NCBI GenBank assembly: GCA_050084515.1
Contig: CM114271.1
Span: 14,074,001-14,138,000, forward strand
Length of the DNA: 64,000 nucleotides
Direction: 5' to 3'
From: Blasia pusilla
Lineage: Eukaryota; Marchantiophyta; Marchantiopsida; Blasiales
Part shown: positions 45,901 to 59,701 of the stretch, in pieces
How the letters are laid out: each line of letters begins with the position of its first letter
How positions within the stretch are numbered: position 1 is the first letter of the stretch
Position numbers and translations under genes: made by a program
Notes under the pieces: generated by a model
The model's input: only the letters and a program-made list of their open reading frames with translations
What the model was told of the DNA's origin: nothing
The model's database searches: none

Positions 45901-48900
45901 CTTGTATACTACGAAGTTTACGTTCTCGAATACACATTCTCCAAAGCGAAGCAATTGTACACATACAACATAACGTAATGATCACTGCTCCCACAGAAAG
46001 ACTAATGACTAAGATTTCTTTTGAAGAAGAATCTGTTGGTGCCATAATCCAAAACACACGTGAATCCCTAGTTAGCATAAGGAGAGTTTGGAATAGCTTG
46101 CACTAGATCAATGACTAAAAAAAGAAGAAAAAATGCATGAACACATTTTTAAGTCTTATGATCCATAAACCAAGTGTGATGATAATATCATGATATTTAG
46201 AACTTGTCAAAATATTTGGAGTAACCTACCTGATATTTGATCGATTTCACGACTGCGACATAGATATTTATGGGCCCACTTTTCCGTTTTGAAGCACCAG
46301 GGATTCCCACCCAACCTAACATTATGATCCAATATTCCCAAATGTAATAATGTCAGCGTACGATAGGTCACACTTTCCATAATTGAGGAGCTGTACAAAG
46401 TAATTTCACTTAAAAATTAACCATTTTGCAATGAAGAAAGTCAATCCTTCTTCTTAAACTGTGTGTCCTTTCTTGTTTTTTTTCAATTAAATTCTTTCAT
46501 TTTAACTACCCCTTTCTCATTCCATTTTTCAGTCCTATCTCGAGCTCCTTATTTTAAGAAAGAAAATCACTTGGACAACAAGAAAACATTTGTGTGGGCA
46601 ACATGACTATTAGCATCATCATCATTACCACTAGTCATCTTCAATTGGAAAATCATGTCCATCTCAACTATATATGTCAAGTATGATAAACACCTTTGTA
46701 TGATGGAAATGATTTTCTTCTATTGAAAAATGTTTCTAATGAAAGGAAACGATATACTTGATTTAGTTTTTTGATGCATAGTACAAATTTTCTAGAGATG
46801 TTTTCCATATTTAGTTAAATAACCTATGCAAGGGGGGTAATGCAAAAGGATGAATTTATACTCACAAAATAATTGGGGAGTTTTCTAATTTTCCTCTTGG
46901 AATGCGATCCAACTTATCCACGGAAATCCCAATTGTTGTGATGTTGTTGTTAACAAAAGACACCAACCTCAACGATGTAGCTACATGGTCTTGTTGTAGA
47001 GTATTGTTATACCATGTTGTGAGGTCCAATGCATCATTGATAGAGTTGTTATTGAAGTTGCTGCATACAAAGACAAGAACATGACCCCCATTTAAAGACA
47101 AGGTTGAACATGGACATATCCAAGGATGCAAACTTATGTCCATCCTCATTCAAAATTCTCCTTGCAAATTCTTTTCTACACATTTATGATTTGAGGCCTT
47201 CCCACGCTCCTCCCCTAAAATGATCATGACCTCTTGAAATATCATCAAGCTGTTGAGAGGCCAACTTACACAACTTGGAGTGATGTATGATTCCAAATAC
47301 CGTCAAGAACAACACTTGCGAGCTTGTTATCCTCCACGTTTCTGCACGGAAGCCTTTAAGATTTCATGAATTCTTCAACGTGGCCTTACCATATCCTATG
47401 GGGCACCTTTGGGACACATAGCCATGCATGATCTTAGGAGTGAGTAGATATGGCTGATGAATCCATGAGCCAATGACCTCCGAGTGTTTGGATAGACGAC
47501 TCAGATTAGATTACTCAAACTATGCATAGAATACTTAGATTCGATTCCCAGTATCAGATCTCACGCTTCACTGTAAGAAAATACAGCTGACTGCAATGGC
47601 TTGTCAACATGGTCGAACTGTAGAAACGGATTCCACGTGTGGAGTGATGAAACAAAGGTACTTCTTAAGCAGAGCGGAAGCTTTGAACTAATAAGCGTTA
47701 AGAGAAATGGATGGATGAGAGAACGATTACTGCTGGAGCTTACAATTCCGAGAGGGATGTAAGGTCTGGGAGAGATACACTGAAGTTGCCGTCGAATCGA
47801 TTATTAGACAGATCCAATGTTCTGAGGTTTGTCAGACTTTCAAATGTCGAGGGTATGGGTCCTGAAAGCTGGTTGTAACTGAGATTCCTGTGATGATCAT
47901 CAAAGACAGCGTCCGGTCCAGTAGTGCAACTTTAGTCTTCTTCAATGCTAGTAGAGCGTGAATGGAATTTGCGTAAGACCAGGCATTAAAGCGTCAGATG
48001 ATTTGTCTTGAAAACATGATGTAAGCTCAAACAGAATCAGACTTACAGATTGACGATCGATAGGTCCAAAGCGACAATTAACTCGTCAATTCTCCCACTG
48101 AGTTGATTGTGGCTACATGATCTGCAGCATTTCGTTGAGAAATTAGCAGTCGTGAATATTATGTAGCAACGCCTATTAATTGTAGATATCTGGAGACCAA
48201 CTTTGAGTTAATAGATTTACTAATATTAAGAAATTTCTCACGCTGATCATTACTCTTTTGTCAACAACGACTTGAAACGCTCCAAGTTGCCGACAACTTC
48301 AGCTTCAAGCAAAGTACTGTACAGGACTCTTGGGTGTAATCAATCAAGTAGGATGATTTCAAAGTTACACACTCCACGATGACGCGGAGGTTTTCACCAA
48401 ATTGAAGAGATACATGACATCAGAAAGGAACAGGTACAATGTCAGGAACTCGAAGCGGAAAGTTCGAAAGACCTTGGTCTCAAGGACTATCAGAGTGCTC
48501 GTAGAGCTGAGCCGAATGAGCTGGAAGTTCCTGAATCAGAGTTTCTATTGGTACAAAATGGCATGGCGCACTTACAGGCTCTCTAGATATTGCAGCGATC
48601 GTGGTTTGAACTTCGGCAACTCGCCCGTCAGAGAGTTATTTGCGATGTTCCTGCATCCCAGCGGTAACAAGAATCCGTAGGTCTTACCTTTAGAATGATT
48701 GAATTCGATTTGTATCTTTGTAATGTTATGAAGTCCGATCGAACCAATCCATTCAGCAGGTTATTTATACTTTATAAACAGGTTTCAAATGTCTGGCTAA
48801 GCACAAGATTTAACTAGTACGAAGGTTTCTATGTACACCGCACGTAAAGTCACAATGCTTCCCGGATCAAATGCATATGGAAGGACAGAATCGAAAATTC

Positions 48901-51900
48901 TAACGACATTCTCCTGCCACACATGATTCGTATGGTTTTTCATATTTTCCGTGGATTCTGAAGATGCCTCGTGCTTTTTGAATTTCATCCTGAGATTCAT
49001 TACAAGAAATTAAGAAAGCCGTCACATACACTTCTCGAAGATAAGAAATCTCGGCCATGGAAAGCGGCAGATGGCCGAAAAAGTTGTTATGTGACAAATC
49101 CAAGATCGTGAGACGGTCCAAGTTTCCCAAGTCGCTCGTTATGTTTCCCTCAATCCCTCTGCCGGTAACGTTTCTGTAAACATGACGATAGACAGGAATC
49201 AATTCAGATGTGTTAAACAGACGTAGCTTCCGACATAACGAGTCATCTTGGAATTCAGAGTCCAAAGTTACCATGAAACATTGAGCTGACGTTGGCTTAA
49301 TTATACAAGAATGAAAGAAGTTTGTTGAAAGGAAACTCAAGATTACATAAAGACTACTAAGAATTTTGGAGAACTTCAAATGGAAAGCTCAGCTCCAAAC
49401 CATTGCTATGTGAGAGTTCTGGCAGAAAAGTAAGACGCCGTGAAGTGAAAAAAGGGATACGATCGACAATCTCCCACATTTGAATCTTTGCCGTGACTGC
49501 TCCACATTGTGGAAATCCGTTTCAAAATAGGTCAACGAACCATTTTTGGCGCTTTTTAAACTCTGTCCCAAACCTGTGAACCTGTTTCTGAGCCTACATT
49601 CCGGGAGAAGTTTCCAAACTTGGCGCACAGATTTTGGACAGCTTACCTAAGACGGACGAACTAAGATGGAGAACGACTTAGAAGATTGTGGAGAGTTATT
49701 TGTGGATGAACGAATATGGAGGTGAGTTACTCTTCCGATTCGGAGTCTTTGTGTAGAGCTCGCTAGCAGCACTCAAGATCGGATCATCCAATTTTCCGTC
49801 GACTGACGTACATGTATACTTGCCGAAGGGTAACGACTGGAGCTACAGTACTTATAGCTACAGTCGTATAAGTGAACTTCAACTTACATCTGCGTTACTC
49901 GAGGTGGTACTTCAATGCTGCAAACGAGCCAGCTCCATGGGACTGGCAGACAAGGATCGCCGTCCTGATCCAAAAATTTCGGAGAGCTTTCGTTGGAGAA
50001 TTGGATGATAGCACCAGCTGTAAGTCACAACGCACAAGAGACGGAAGTCACTGACATCCACGAATCCACTGAAGATCCAAGATCATATTGATGTCCTCTG
50101 CCTGTGCATCTGGAGCCATCGGTGCTTTAAGATGGAAATAAAAAAAAGTTTTACGGGAAACGAGCGCAAGACTATCTGTAGTGGAAAACAGACGTTTCTT
50201 AAACATTCACAGTTGTAGTCAACTCATTTAGACGCACAGTCAAAAACGAGTCGGATCTGATGCTTACCGTCAGTTGTATATGTTCTCTGCATCACCGCCT
50301 CGAACTCTCCCAACATCTCAAGTGCATTGAGCAACGGCGGAAGGGAACTTGCACTATTCTTCGAGAACCCGAAGGTTGGATTTGAATTTTTAAATTTCTG
50401 ATGAGCATTATAAATTTTCCATCTGATGTCCGTGGAGATATTTCTATCTGTGTCCCAATCCTCATTATCGAGTGTGACATTTACAACCCGTTGTTGTTTA
50501 CTTGCTTCGGATCGTTCAAAGTCCCAAAAGTTGACCGTGAAGTAGAAAGTCTCGATTCCCGATTGACGAGGGATTTCGGAAAGATTTAACTCTATACTGA
50601 AAGATTCATTGACAGCTTCCCAGGCAGTGAGCCATACCTTCTCGGGCACGAAATTAGCATCCCCCAGAGACTCACTTTTCACTGTAGTATTTATGTCTTT
50701 CACGCTACCCGGGGAGACGCTAATTGTGGAGTCTGACGAGTGCCACAGGCGATCATATTTGTCCTCGGGGTATCTGCACAAGATTTGGAGGACTCGTCAT
50801 CATCGACTGGGGACAACATAAGATCGGTGAGAAAATAAGACAGACATTCACCCCTTCGCGTTGTCCATGCTGTCAAACAGACCATTGTAGGAGACATGAT
50901 AATTAATCCCCCATTTCAACTCTGGGCCCTGACAGGCGAGTTTATATCAGATCTGTTCACGAGCATGAAGATAGCCGAGGTTCAACCCTACATGAGTCGA
51001 CAATTGTGTGTTCACCTCCTCCACTCAATCAAACTTCATCTACGCAACCCTAGGTCGGCACGTCTGGATTTCCTGCAGTTGTTGGTCAGGGCAGCAGCAG
51101 GGTGTCGAGTTCCTTCATGCTCGAACTGATCATAACCATAATCTGCATCTAGCGTCCATGCCAGAGGTAATTTGTTTGGTAAATCTTGAGAACTAGGGTG
51201 TCCTGTCGATGAGGTGTAGCCATCGTTGTGTAGTGAAACCTGGAAAATCATCAGGACTAACTGCTTCGATATACTCAATGTCTATTTGCCATGGACAACT
51301 GATCGAATTGAGCAATACGTGCGTAATCCAATGCCCGGCCTTTCACGACGGTCCCAGTAAGATGTTGAGAGGAGGATCGATATTCGAATGATCCGTGGAT
51401 TTTGAGATGGACACTCCTCAAAGCTAGAGAAAGAAACTTAGCACTATGCCAACAATCCATTGTAGCACCGATGAACGTGAAACTATATCCAGACATGATG
51501 TCTCATGTATCCCGGAAGGAAACCCATGGAACACCCAATTATTGAGTCGCAAAAAACATCCTAGACAGTTGAGTAAGCACTCCGAAACGTCGGGTATTAC
51601 ACGTACATACCTTATCGTTGGAAGGCGGACATTGATGCCCAAGTTGAGGCGACAAACCGACACCAGATATGTAGAGCTGACCGTATTATCGGTAGAGGCC
51701 TGAGAACTGATATTTCCTCCCCTCCCATACATGTGGGGGTCTAGCTCACGAAGCTCTAATGACGAGATGGCTAGCATTGAGGATCTGTCCTCTAAGGGCA
51801 CTAGGCAGGCGTACAGCAACCGGTCCAAAGTATTCACGATGACCTCAAGGGTTCTAGGTTCGTGCGGATGCAGTTCGATGGTTGAGATGAACGTCGAGTC

Positions 51901-52963
51901 TATGGTGAAGTAGAATCGGTTGGCCTTCCCATCTTCCAGAACTCGGTCGGCTGCCTCAGATTGTCTGCTGTCAGTGGAAAACTTCATATTGCTGCTAGGA
52001 AACATTGCGCGAACGAGATAGTTATAGGCGAAGTCGGATCGAAACTTGACTGGGATCTTGTAGCAGTATTTCGGATGTGCATTTTCGACCGGAAGAAAGA
52101 CCCTCGCTGTCTTCAACTGATCTCGGTTGTCGACGTATTGCGAGGAAGTGTTTCCCAGCGTCACTTCTGTTGTGAACGAAATATTCCTGTCTTCGAGGTC
52201 GCTCTTCGAGCCCAGATACTTATCTTCCGATTCCCATGTGAGATTCGTGACGAGATCAGAGTAATTCTTTCCAACGCTGCCGCAATCGATGCTGATGAAA
52301 TCTGTACTAGCCACGACATTGTGCCGTCAGGAGACTCACGAAACTTGAAGGTAATGAGTTTTGTCCGAAGGCAACGCAGCTATCGTTTGAGCGTTACGAT
52401 GCGATCCATCATAAAAACACTGTTTGGAAACTGCTCGCTATAGCAATGAATTTCATGATCGCACTATGCTTGACGAGGACTCTGACTTCCATGCGGAATC
52501 CACACACTTTGAAACTAGGATTTGTTACTTGAAGGCGATAGAAATCACGTGAATTTTGATTTCCGTAGAGCTCAACTCTGAGTTTTTCCGATATTCCGCT
52601 AGAAGACTTGAAATTAAAGAGTGGAAGGAATTTATCGATCCAATTGCACACGCCTAGCGCAACTCGGTCATACAATAATCAAAGACTTCAATTGATCTCA
52701 ACTTTGAAGTTCTTTGTTCCATGTATTCCACGAACCCAGCTCATGATCTACCGCAATTGTAGAGTAAGTACGGATCATAAGGCGCGCAGCAGCTAGGGTT
52801 CCTCATGAATCAAACGGACCGAGTAAGGAACGTCACAAGGGAATGCGCATAAAAAAGACTAACCTTGCTGACAGGAGACCTCGTAAGTCGATGCTAGCAA
52901 AAACACCAACAGAAATTTGAACAGAATCCGATGTACGCGAACCCGCGCACTCATGGTTTTCAT
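42962..52963 (-). CDS. malectin-like / LRR receptor-like protein kinase
   Basis: A gene of about 20 exons on the minus strand. Exons: 52963-52864 (signal peptide, [16 protein letters not shown]), 52301-51611 and 50773-50268 (malectin-like ectodomain: [39 protein letters not shown]), 50109-50062, 50017-49888 ([14 protein letters not shown]), LRR exons 49173-49032, 48650-48576, 48316-48272, 48121-48047, 47887-47744, 47341-47270, 47060-46866, 46390-46230, TM exon 46032-45898 ([19 protein letters not shown]), kinase exons 45631-45513, 45089-44882, 44448-44337, 44150-44028, 43798-43648, 43354-42962. The kinase has [15 protein letters not shown] lysine, [18 protein letters not shown] and SPEY, so an active RD kinase is expected. 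Phases join everywhere except one gap: an exon between 49032 and 48650 is unresolved. The donor at 50062 (GTGGAT) is weak. Such kinases sit at the plasma membrane; the ligand is unknown. Confidence 0.9.
44221..44301. repeat. 27-bp tandem repeat, three units, in a kinase intron
   Basis: Three units at 44221, 44248 and 44275 follow the pattern GATATGTACATGG then A(A/G)AGTGATAACAA(T/G/C). They lie in the intron between the exons ending 44337 and starting 44150. Confidence 0.93.
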
Positions 52964-55900
52964 TTCCTTTCGTTCTCTACCTCCACACGTCCAATTCGTT
53001 TGAATTTCTTTGCGAGAGCTTCGATGAGGCCTTTCGCTTGACGGGAATCCTACCAAACCCTCGATGACTGGCCATCGATTTAACCGATCCCATATCGTGA
53101 GGTGAGGCGACCAAAGTCAATCGCGACCCTCGCAGCGTTTCTTCACTTCTGACCACAGCCTCAGATGAGACTCCTTCGTCCCCCTACTGGGAGTCTCATG
53201 CTGCACTCCAGTTACTCGAGAGTAGTGGGTAATACACATCGCGTGCCTAGGCATCATCTACACCACTATCATTCTAGATTCCCTCTGCTTCAAATGGCAT
53301 TGGTGGCTAAAGAAAATTTACTTAATTCTTCGGGAGATAATAGAAGATATTTCAAAGACAGGCGACACAAACTTTTCAACGCTTCTGGAAGATTGGGCCC
53401 ACCTCTTTAAGAGTTCCATCCAGGCTTTTATTTTCATCAAATATATTTACTCCCTCTATTACGGGTCTCTTTTTGGGCTCTCTTGAGTCTCTTCTTGTCG
53501 TCCCACCTCCCAACATGCCATTTTAATTGTACACCTTCGATGTGGAAATACCCTTCCCCTATTCTTTTTCCAACATCACACATATCCTCTTTTAGGAGGG
53601 GCCCAAACTTTTCAGACGCACAGGAGAATATTTCTTATGAAAAACAAACTGTGTGTCCCTTCTTTGGAGGCTCCGTAGATCGAACTGTGATGAAGATCAA
53701 ACAGTTCAGCTTTCTATTCTCCTATGTTTATTTTATGCATTTATTATTATTTTTTCCTCTTTTGAGATTTTTTTATAATAAAGTGAATAACGATACATTT
53801 TCGGATGTTTTGTAAAATTTCTTAAAGAAAGAATTATATCATTAGATTCCTGATACCTAATAGCTGAAAAAAACACACCCTTGCATTAAGTGGATCTAGT
53901 AGCCGTAAGAAAAACGCCTTTGCATTCCATGGAGAGCCGCGGCCTTTTTTTTTTTTCCTTCTTTTCGAGCTAAGGGGGGCCAAAATTAACATCTTTAATA
54001 AATATTTTACCGGAAGTGCGAGAAGTCGTGCATGCCCGTAAACCGGTTACGTCAATCTTAGCCTTGTAGGATTCTGAGTATTTATTTCTCTGCACCAGTC
54101 ACGAATCTCAAATAATGTATTCCGAAAAGAACTTCAGACTAATTCAACTGATCTATGCCAAAACGTCCATTAGTAGTATTTGTGTACTCGTGTTATGAGC
54201 ATTTCAATTTTCTTTCAGAGAGTTTTACTTTTACTTAACCATGTCTTAGAATTTATTCAAAAGCAAAGAAGACGCATGCGTCATCATCAAAGACTCTTTC
54301 TTCTCCCAAGGAGAAAAGAGAAATGAGTGCCATGTGGGATGACCGGGTTGGGTCAAAGTCAAACGCAGCTAAAGAGGGGAAGAGGTTGGAATTGATGAAA
54401 ACAACACAACGATTCAATGATTATTAGCCTCGTAGGAAATTAAATGTAAGAAAAATTCACAATAGATTGACAAGCTACACTATAAACTTTTTAATTCCGA
54501 GAAGAAAAGTAACTTGAGAAAATTTGTGGTGTAGCTTCTAACCACTTCTAATCAACCATTTCTTCACCACCAACTTTTAGTAAGATTATATTACTAATAT
54601 TAATTATGTGTATAATATGTATTTTTTATAAATTAATCCCAATCTCAATAAGCAATAAATTAAATGAAACCCGTCAAAGTTGCAATGGTTGTTCTTTTAT
54701 CGTGAATCTATATTCAGATAAAGTATTTTTATATTATTTTTTAAATCCAACTTATAATTACACTTCCCAACCCAAGGTAAAGAAATATTTGAAATATGGT
54801 TCCATCCCAATTAACAACTATAAATCCACCCAAATGCAAAATTTTAAATTATGTTTTTAAAAGGTTTAAATTGAAGACTAAGTTAAACAAAGGACTTCAC
54901 GTACCATATAATCCTCTTGATATTATTAATAGGAGGTGTCTAAGATGCTTGCATAAATTAACCACAAATTAACTGATCAAACTAATCACGTGAATGAATC
55001 AAACTTCTAACACATTAGAATGTGCAAGCAACGTTTCTTCATCCACTAATAGCTTTGCACTACGGTTTAACGATGTATAGATTGGCTTACAAGCCATTAT
55101 ACTATACTTTGAAATCAAATGAAGAGCAAAAACATGGAATTCGACCATTTGGGTGATTTGGAATTTAAAAAAAGATTATCAATTTTCAAACGTCAAGAAA
55201 TTTTTACTCTCTCTTAAAAGACTAGAAATAAAAAAAACATTTCAAAAAATCAACACGGTAGAATTTTTTACGCCCACATTAGTCATATTCTAATAAAAAT
55301 ACAAGTTGATCATGGAGAATGTGATTGGGCATAGGACCTTTTCTCAAAAATCTTATTTTGGATGAGAAAACTCAAATCATAAAAATGCATAATCCTAAAT
55401 TTAGTTTCTACTTTCAAACTCATAAAACCTCCCAATTCAAGTCAATCTTTTCTTGATGTCATGTGTAAGATTGCACACGGACAAAGTACCTAGGACGGAT
55501 AAGAGGATATGTTTGTAGCATGCACTCAAACCCTCTTCGCTCCTAACGTAAATACCGTTTCTTTTCAAATGAAGCTCCAAGAGAAGATATCACATTGTGT
55601 GACCCTAATGCTACACAATTCAATGGCGTTTCTCAATTAGGCTTCACCTCTACTATTTTCTCTTTGTATTTCAACATTGTGATCATTGCATCAATAGCCA
55701 TCACGTTTTTATCATTAAGTAACAAAAGTATAAATTAATTGATTAATCTTCAAACGAGCCATTCACTTTTGGAAGAGAAATTAAATGTTTTCATGCGTAT
55801 GGTTTCCAAGTTGGCATGAGATGGGAAAGAAACTACACCGAGTGTCTTGATTGATGAAGCACTTTTAAAGTGATTTCTAAGATTTATGACAAATTTTCAC

Positions 55901-56350
55901 AAATCTTAGACTCCAAAGATTAAGTTAAAGTACTTTGTAGATTTATTTAATTGGGCTCCTTAATAGATTTATTTAATTTAATTCCTTATAGATTTATTTA
56001 ATTTTGATTTAATCATTGAGCTCTCTCCTCTTAATCATTCTCCCCTTTTTTATAACACTTGCTTATGAAAAACCGTCATATTCTAAGTGTTTCTTTCACA
56101 TGTCATTGATTCCATACAGAAGAAAATGCATTTGGAAATAGATTATTAAAGGTACAAGGGGCCAACAAATAGCCTAAAAAAGGGAAGACAAAATTTTAGC
56201 TGAACGAATGCAATGAGGATATGACATAGACTATTATAGATGAAATGATAACAATGGATAGTGGTGGTTGGATCCATTTGTTGGGTTCTGGTTAAAAATG
56301 TTAAGAAAGTGATTCTTTAGTGATTTCCTATCTATAGATGGATCTTCGCA
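52964..56350. other. upstream flank of the kinase and AT-rich intergenic
   Basis: Promoter and 5' UTR of the minus-strand kinase probably lie in 52964-53160. The remainder up to 56350 is AT-rich, with no coding frame I can support (53165-53410 and 53483-53815 are open on the plus strand but have no recognisable features). A short stretch near 55470 (GCACACGGACAAAGTACCTAGGACGG) resembles fragments of the hAT-type MITE family. Confidence 0.45.
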
Positions 56351-56503
56351 AACCTTGAGGAGACACCTATTGCGAACCCTCTCATGTCAAGCCCATGCCC
56401 TTCCTATCCCGCCCAAAAAATCTTATTGTTTATTTTTTTTATGTTCTGAAAAAAGAAGGGTTTGGCCCGTGTCGGGCGAGTGCAAGTTGTGCGGACCGTA
56501 TAT

Positions 56504-56595
56504 ATGCAGGCCGCAAAGTGGACCAGATGCAGGCCGCGAAGCAGACCAGATGCAGGCTGCAAAGCGGGCAGGATGCAAGCATTGAAGTGGACCAG
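56504..56595. repeat. 23-bp tandem repeat, four units
   Basis: Units start at 56504, 56527, 56550 and 56573, consensus ATGCAGGCCGCAAAGTGGACCAG. The array lies inside GC-rich sequence whose right end (56680-56745: ACATAAGTCCAC, then CATCCGCGTGCAACCCTAC) resembles the MITE terminus at 58340. 23 is not a multiple of three, so this is not a protein repeat. Confidence 0.88.
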
Positions 56596-57098
56596 GGTTG
56601 CGGGAAGGATGCGGGACAAGAACGGGTGCGGGCAAGATGGACCCACGTGTGAGATGGGGCGGTCGAGCCCGCACAGACATGTCTGTCCCTAAGACAAACA
56701 TAAGTCCACAAACACAGACTTCATCCGCGTGCAACCCTACTACTAAGTCTTATGATAGAGTGAGGTTTGCTGTTGCATTATGTCAAGGTGCTTATATTAT
56801 CTACTTCTTGGTTCTGTTCTATATTTTGAGCTCAGGAACCATCAAGGCCATGCTTAGTGTATAAACCTTTCACTTGACTTGCCTTGGTTGATCTTCATGG
56901 TTATTCATTCATAAGCAAGGAGAGAAGACTCAATAAAAATCCTATTGCGTTAGAGAAGATGATGGAACTTTTAGTTTTTTATTCATCTTGCAAGTATGAG
57001 TATAGTAGAAATAAATAATGCTTGTTTCTTCATTGTTGTGGATATATGAATTATCTTGCATTGAATATTTGATTCAAAAATTTCTCTTTCATGTATAG

Positions 57099-57329
57099 TT
57101 GAGGCAATGTCTTTCACTTATCGTTGAGGCAATAGTGGACATAGAGAGTACACCAAAGATCAAGAACAAGGAGAAGGCAACTAGTGAGATGACCATAAAT
57201 GTTGGTGGTGATTTAGAGGATGAAATGAAAAGACTCAACATAAAGAAGAATATTAAGAGTAAATTCCTCACAATTCTAACTTGCATTTTTGTTGTCCTTG
57301 TTCTCACATTTTTAATTCCTTGGTATTAG
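57099..57329 (+). CDS. small possible C-tail-anchored protein exon
   Basis: This open frame of 76 codons is charged in the middle (PKIKNKEKATSEM, GDLEDEMKRLNIKKN) and ends with a hydrophobic segment, FLTILTCIFVVLVLTFLIPW, directly before the stop. The layout resembles a tail-anchored protein or the last exon of one; a splice acceptor (CATGTATAG) precedes 57099. No family is recognised, and it may be an orphan exon or chance. Confidence 0.25.
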   Translation: MRQCLSLIVEAIVDIESTPKIKNKEKATSEMTINVGGDLEDEMKRLNIKKNIKSKFLTILTCIFVVLVLTFLIPWY

Positions 57330-58036
57330 TTGTAAGAGTGTGAAATTTTTATTTAATATAATATACAACCAGGTGGGGATTGTCAAGTTTTTGCAAAATT
57401 TACCATTAGGTGGATAAACCTTCATAAAGGTAATGAATGAGAGTCTTTCAATTTCTGCATTATCATTATGATGTTTGGTTTAGATCTAAAATTTTCATGT
57501 GAATCGGCATCTTCACGACTACATTTGACGCAACCAAAGCTCAGTCAAAATATCCTTGGATCAAGCGTAATTTCAAGTTTGAGAGGTCAAGAGATGTTCT
57601 ATGGGAAAGAGATTGCTCTTGGTATATATGGTGAAGTGGACTTAAGGGATAATACCTAGCCTAAGTATCATTTGTAGGAGCCAAATACAATAGATGATCT
57701 CAAGTTAAACACACTACCATCTTAGTAATTCCCAAAATTATGAGAGTCAAATATTTCAATTAATTATTCATCACTTACAACTACTATCCAACTACCCTAG
57801 TCATAAATATGAATCTATAACTACAAGAGTCAATGTATATGACTCCCACATTTATACTTGTAACTCATATATGACAACTAGAGTCACATCTTTGACTACA
57901 AGAGTTATATACATATGACTACCCAATATTATAATTATGCCACATTAGCTAGGAACACTTGTCAAAAGGAGCACATTATGAGGAATTTATTGTCATTTAT
58001 CGCTTTTGGAATACCTCTCTTGCTAGGGTTTGGTAG

Positions 58037-58355
58037 CATGGTTGCACAAAAACGGACAAGTCCGTCCTTAGGATGAACATGGACGTACAAGTCTGGACAT
58101 GGGTTCCAAGAGGTGGGACCCACAATTTATAGTCCATCATGAAAGGCAAGGCAAGGATGAGTGGAGCAATGAGGGAGGAGGGAATGGAGGTGGAGGGAGG
58201 AAGAAACGGGGGAGTATGGAACACGAAGGCAAGTAAGGGGAAGGAGAAAGAAGGGAAAGGTGCGGCCCATATGGACAAGTCCTTCCATAGGACGGACATA
58301 AGTCCACGGACATGGAATTGTCCACGGATACGGACTTTGTCCACATGCAACCTTG
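58037..58355. mobile_element. hAT-type MITE, 319 bp, TSD TTTGGTAG
   Basis: The termini are CATGGTTGCA and TGCAACCTTG (inverted repeat with one mismatch), followed inwards by GGACAAGTCC/GGACTTTGTCC. The perfect 8-bp direct repeat TTTGGTAG flanks it at 58029-58036 and 58356-58363. An 8-bp duplication with CA.GGTTGCA ends is typical of the hAT superfamily. The interior is purine-rich and non-coding, so it depends on a transposase elsewhere. Confidence 0.88.
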
Positions 58356-58363
58356 TTTGGTAG

Positions 58364-59053
58364 GAAGTAGTGTGTTAGAGTCTGGATTCCCTCATAGCCA
58401 AGGTTGCACACAAATAATATCCATGTGGATACGGGTATCCATGGCCTGCACTAGAGCTCGACCACCCACAACGTACATATGGGCTTCGCTGCGGCACCTA
58501 GTCTAAGACCCCATCACCCCTTTTGTAGCCCCCATTGGTCGGCCCTAAGCCTGCATTGGCTCGCAGTAGGCCTAGAGAGGGCAGACTGAGGCCTCCATAG
58601 GTAAGCTCGGGCCGTAGCCTTCCCTACGCAGGTCGGTGGGGGCTACGTGCAAGCCAATTCTTGGGCGCTTTCCTTTATCTAAGCCGCACCCATTCGTGCG
58701 TATGTCATGGAGGTATAGAAATACCCAAGTAGGGGACTTGTTGGGCATGTCCAGACTTGTCCTAGTGTTTCTCTTTGCATGCAACCACGAGGGTAGATCA
58801 TGATTGTATGAAAACGGATAAGTCCACGGACAGGCCCTAAGCTTGAATGGAAACAGACATGCCCAACATGTCTCCTGCTTGCATCCGAGCTTTCCCTTGA
58901 GCTTGCCAAGCCCGTGAAGTAGACTAGGGCTTGGCCAACCCACACCTATCTTCTAGTTCGCATCAAGCCCACGCACGGCTCGTTGTAGGCCCACAAGGCG
59001 GGCTACAAAATGGATGCGGGCTAGCCAAGCTTGGATCTACGTTACGAGCTCAA
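58364..59053. other. intergenic with MITE fragments
   Basis: Fragments resembling the hAT-type MITE appear (for example 58396-58440 and near 58800: ACGGATAAGTCCACGGACAG). 58560-59040 is GC-rich with repeated AAGCCTGC- or AGGCCC-like words. No gene is seen. Confidence 0.4.
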
Positions 59054-59697
59054 TGTCACATCTTTTAAGATAGACCGATGAGATCTAGTAGAGCGCCTTC
59101 ATGAGTAGTGGAAGACAGGCTCAATAGGTCGAGGATAGCCTACTGAGGCTCGGGAAACGTGAGAGAGCAGATTTCCCCTTCCTTTCGCCTCATTTGGAGC
59201 CATATTGAGGAACTTACTATTTTAGGTAAGTACCATTTTGAGTATATGATCAACTTTCTATTTTTGGTAAGTGGCCATTGACCTCCTACAGCAGGTCAAG
59301 AGTCAAGGGGGTGACTTGGGAGTATAGGTTATCATGGAGAGAGCTTAGGAGAGGGGAGGGGTATACCTCAAGGAGAGAGAGTTTGGGAACTCATTCTCTC
59401 TTTGTTGAACCTCTTGGTATGAGGCGGCAGAGCTATGGTCTTGCTTGATTTGTGTGTGTACCCCAAACCTCTCATTAGGAGAGCAGGTTTGGTTTGACAT
59501 TGAGAGAGATATGTGAGAGTGGACACATGTGAAAACTATGGTGTTGTGAGAGAGATTGGATCTTATTTTATTGGAAATATTTTGGTACTTCTTGTCTCGT
59601 TGTTTGGATGCCGTGAGTTAGCCTGGGATCGTCCGTGTTTATGTGTGTGTTTGGTGACAACAATATATGTTGAGTAGCGATGTGTATGCGCACGACA
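59054..59697 (+). mobile_element. solo LTR, 4-bp TSD TCAA
   Basis: The element starts TGTCACATC and ends GCGCACGACA (TGTC...GACA), about 644 bp. It is flanked by TCAA at 59050-59053 and 59698-59701. No PBS or coding sequence adjoins it. It contains a match to the inverted copy at 2806-3326 over the first ~530 bases. The end is shared with 17393 and 41278. Confidence 0.78.
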
Positions 59698-59701
59698 TCA
59701 A

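Noticed and set aside
49389-49628. Extra LRR exon between 49888 and 49173
   Set aside because: Exon 49888 joins directly to 49173 with matching phase and gives the usual malectin-LRR linker; the sequence between has only weak LRR-like words.
56355-56864. Overlapping open frames on both strands around 56.5 kb as proteins
   Set aside because: Openness on both strands comes from the GC-rich 23-bp tandem repeat, whose unit is not a multiple of three.
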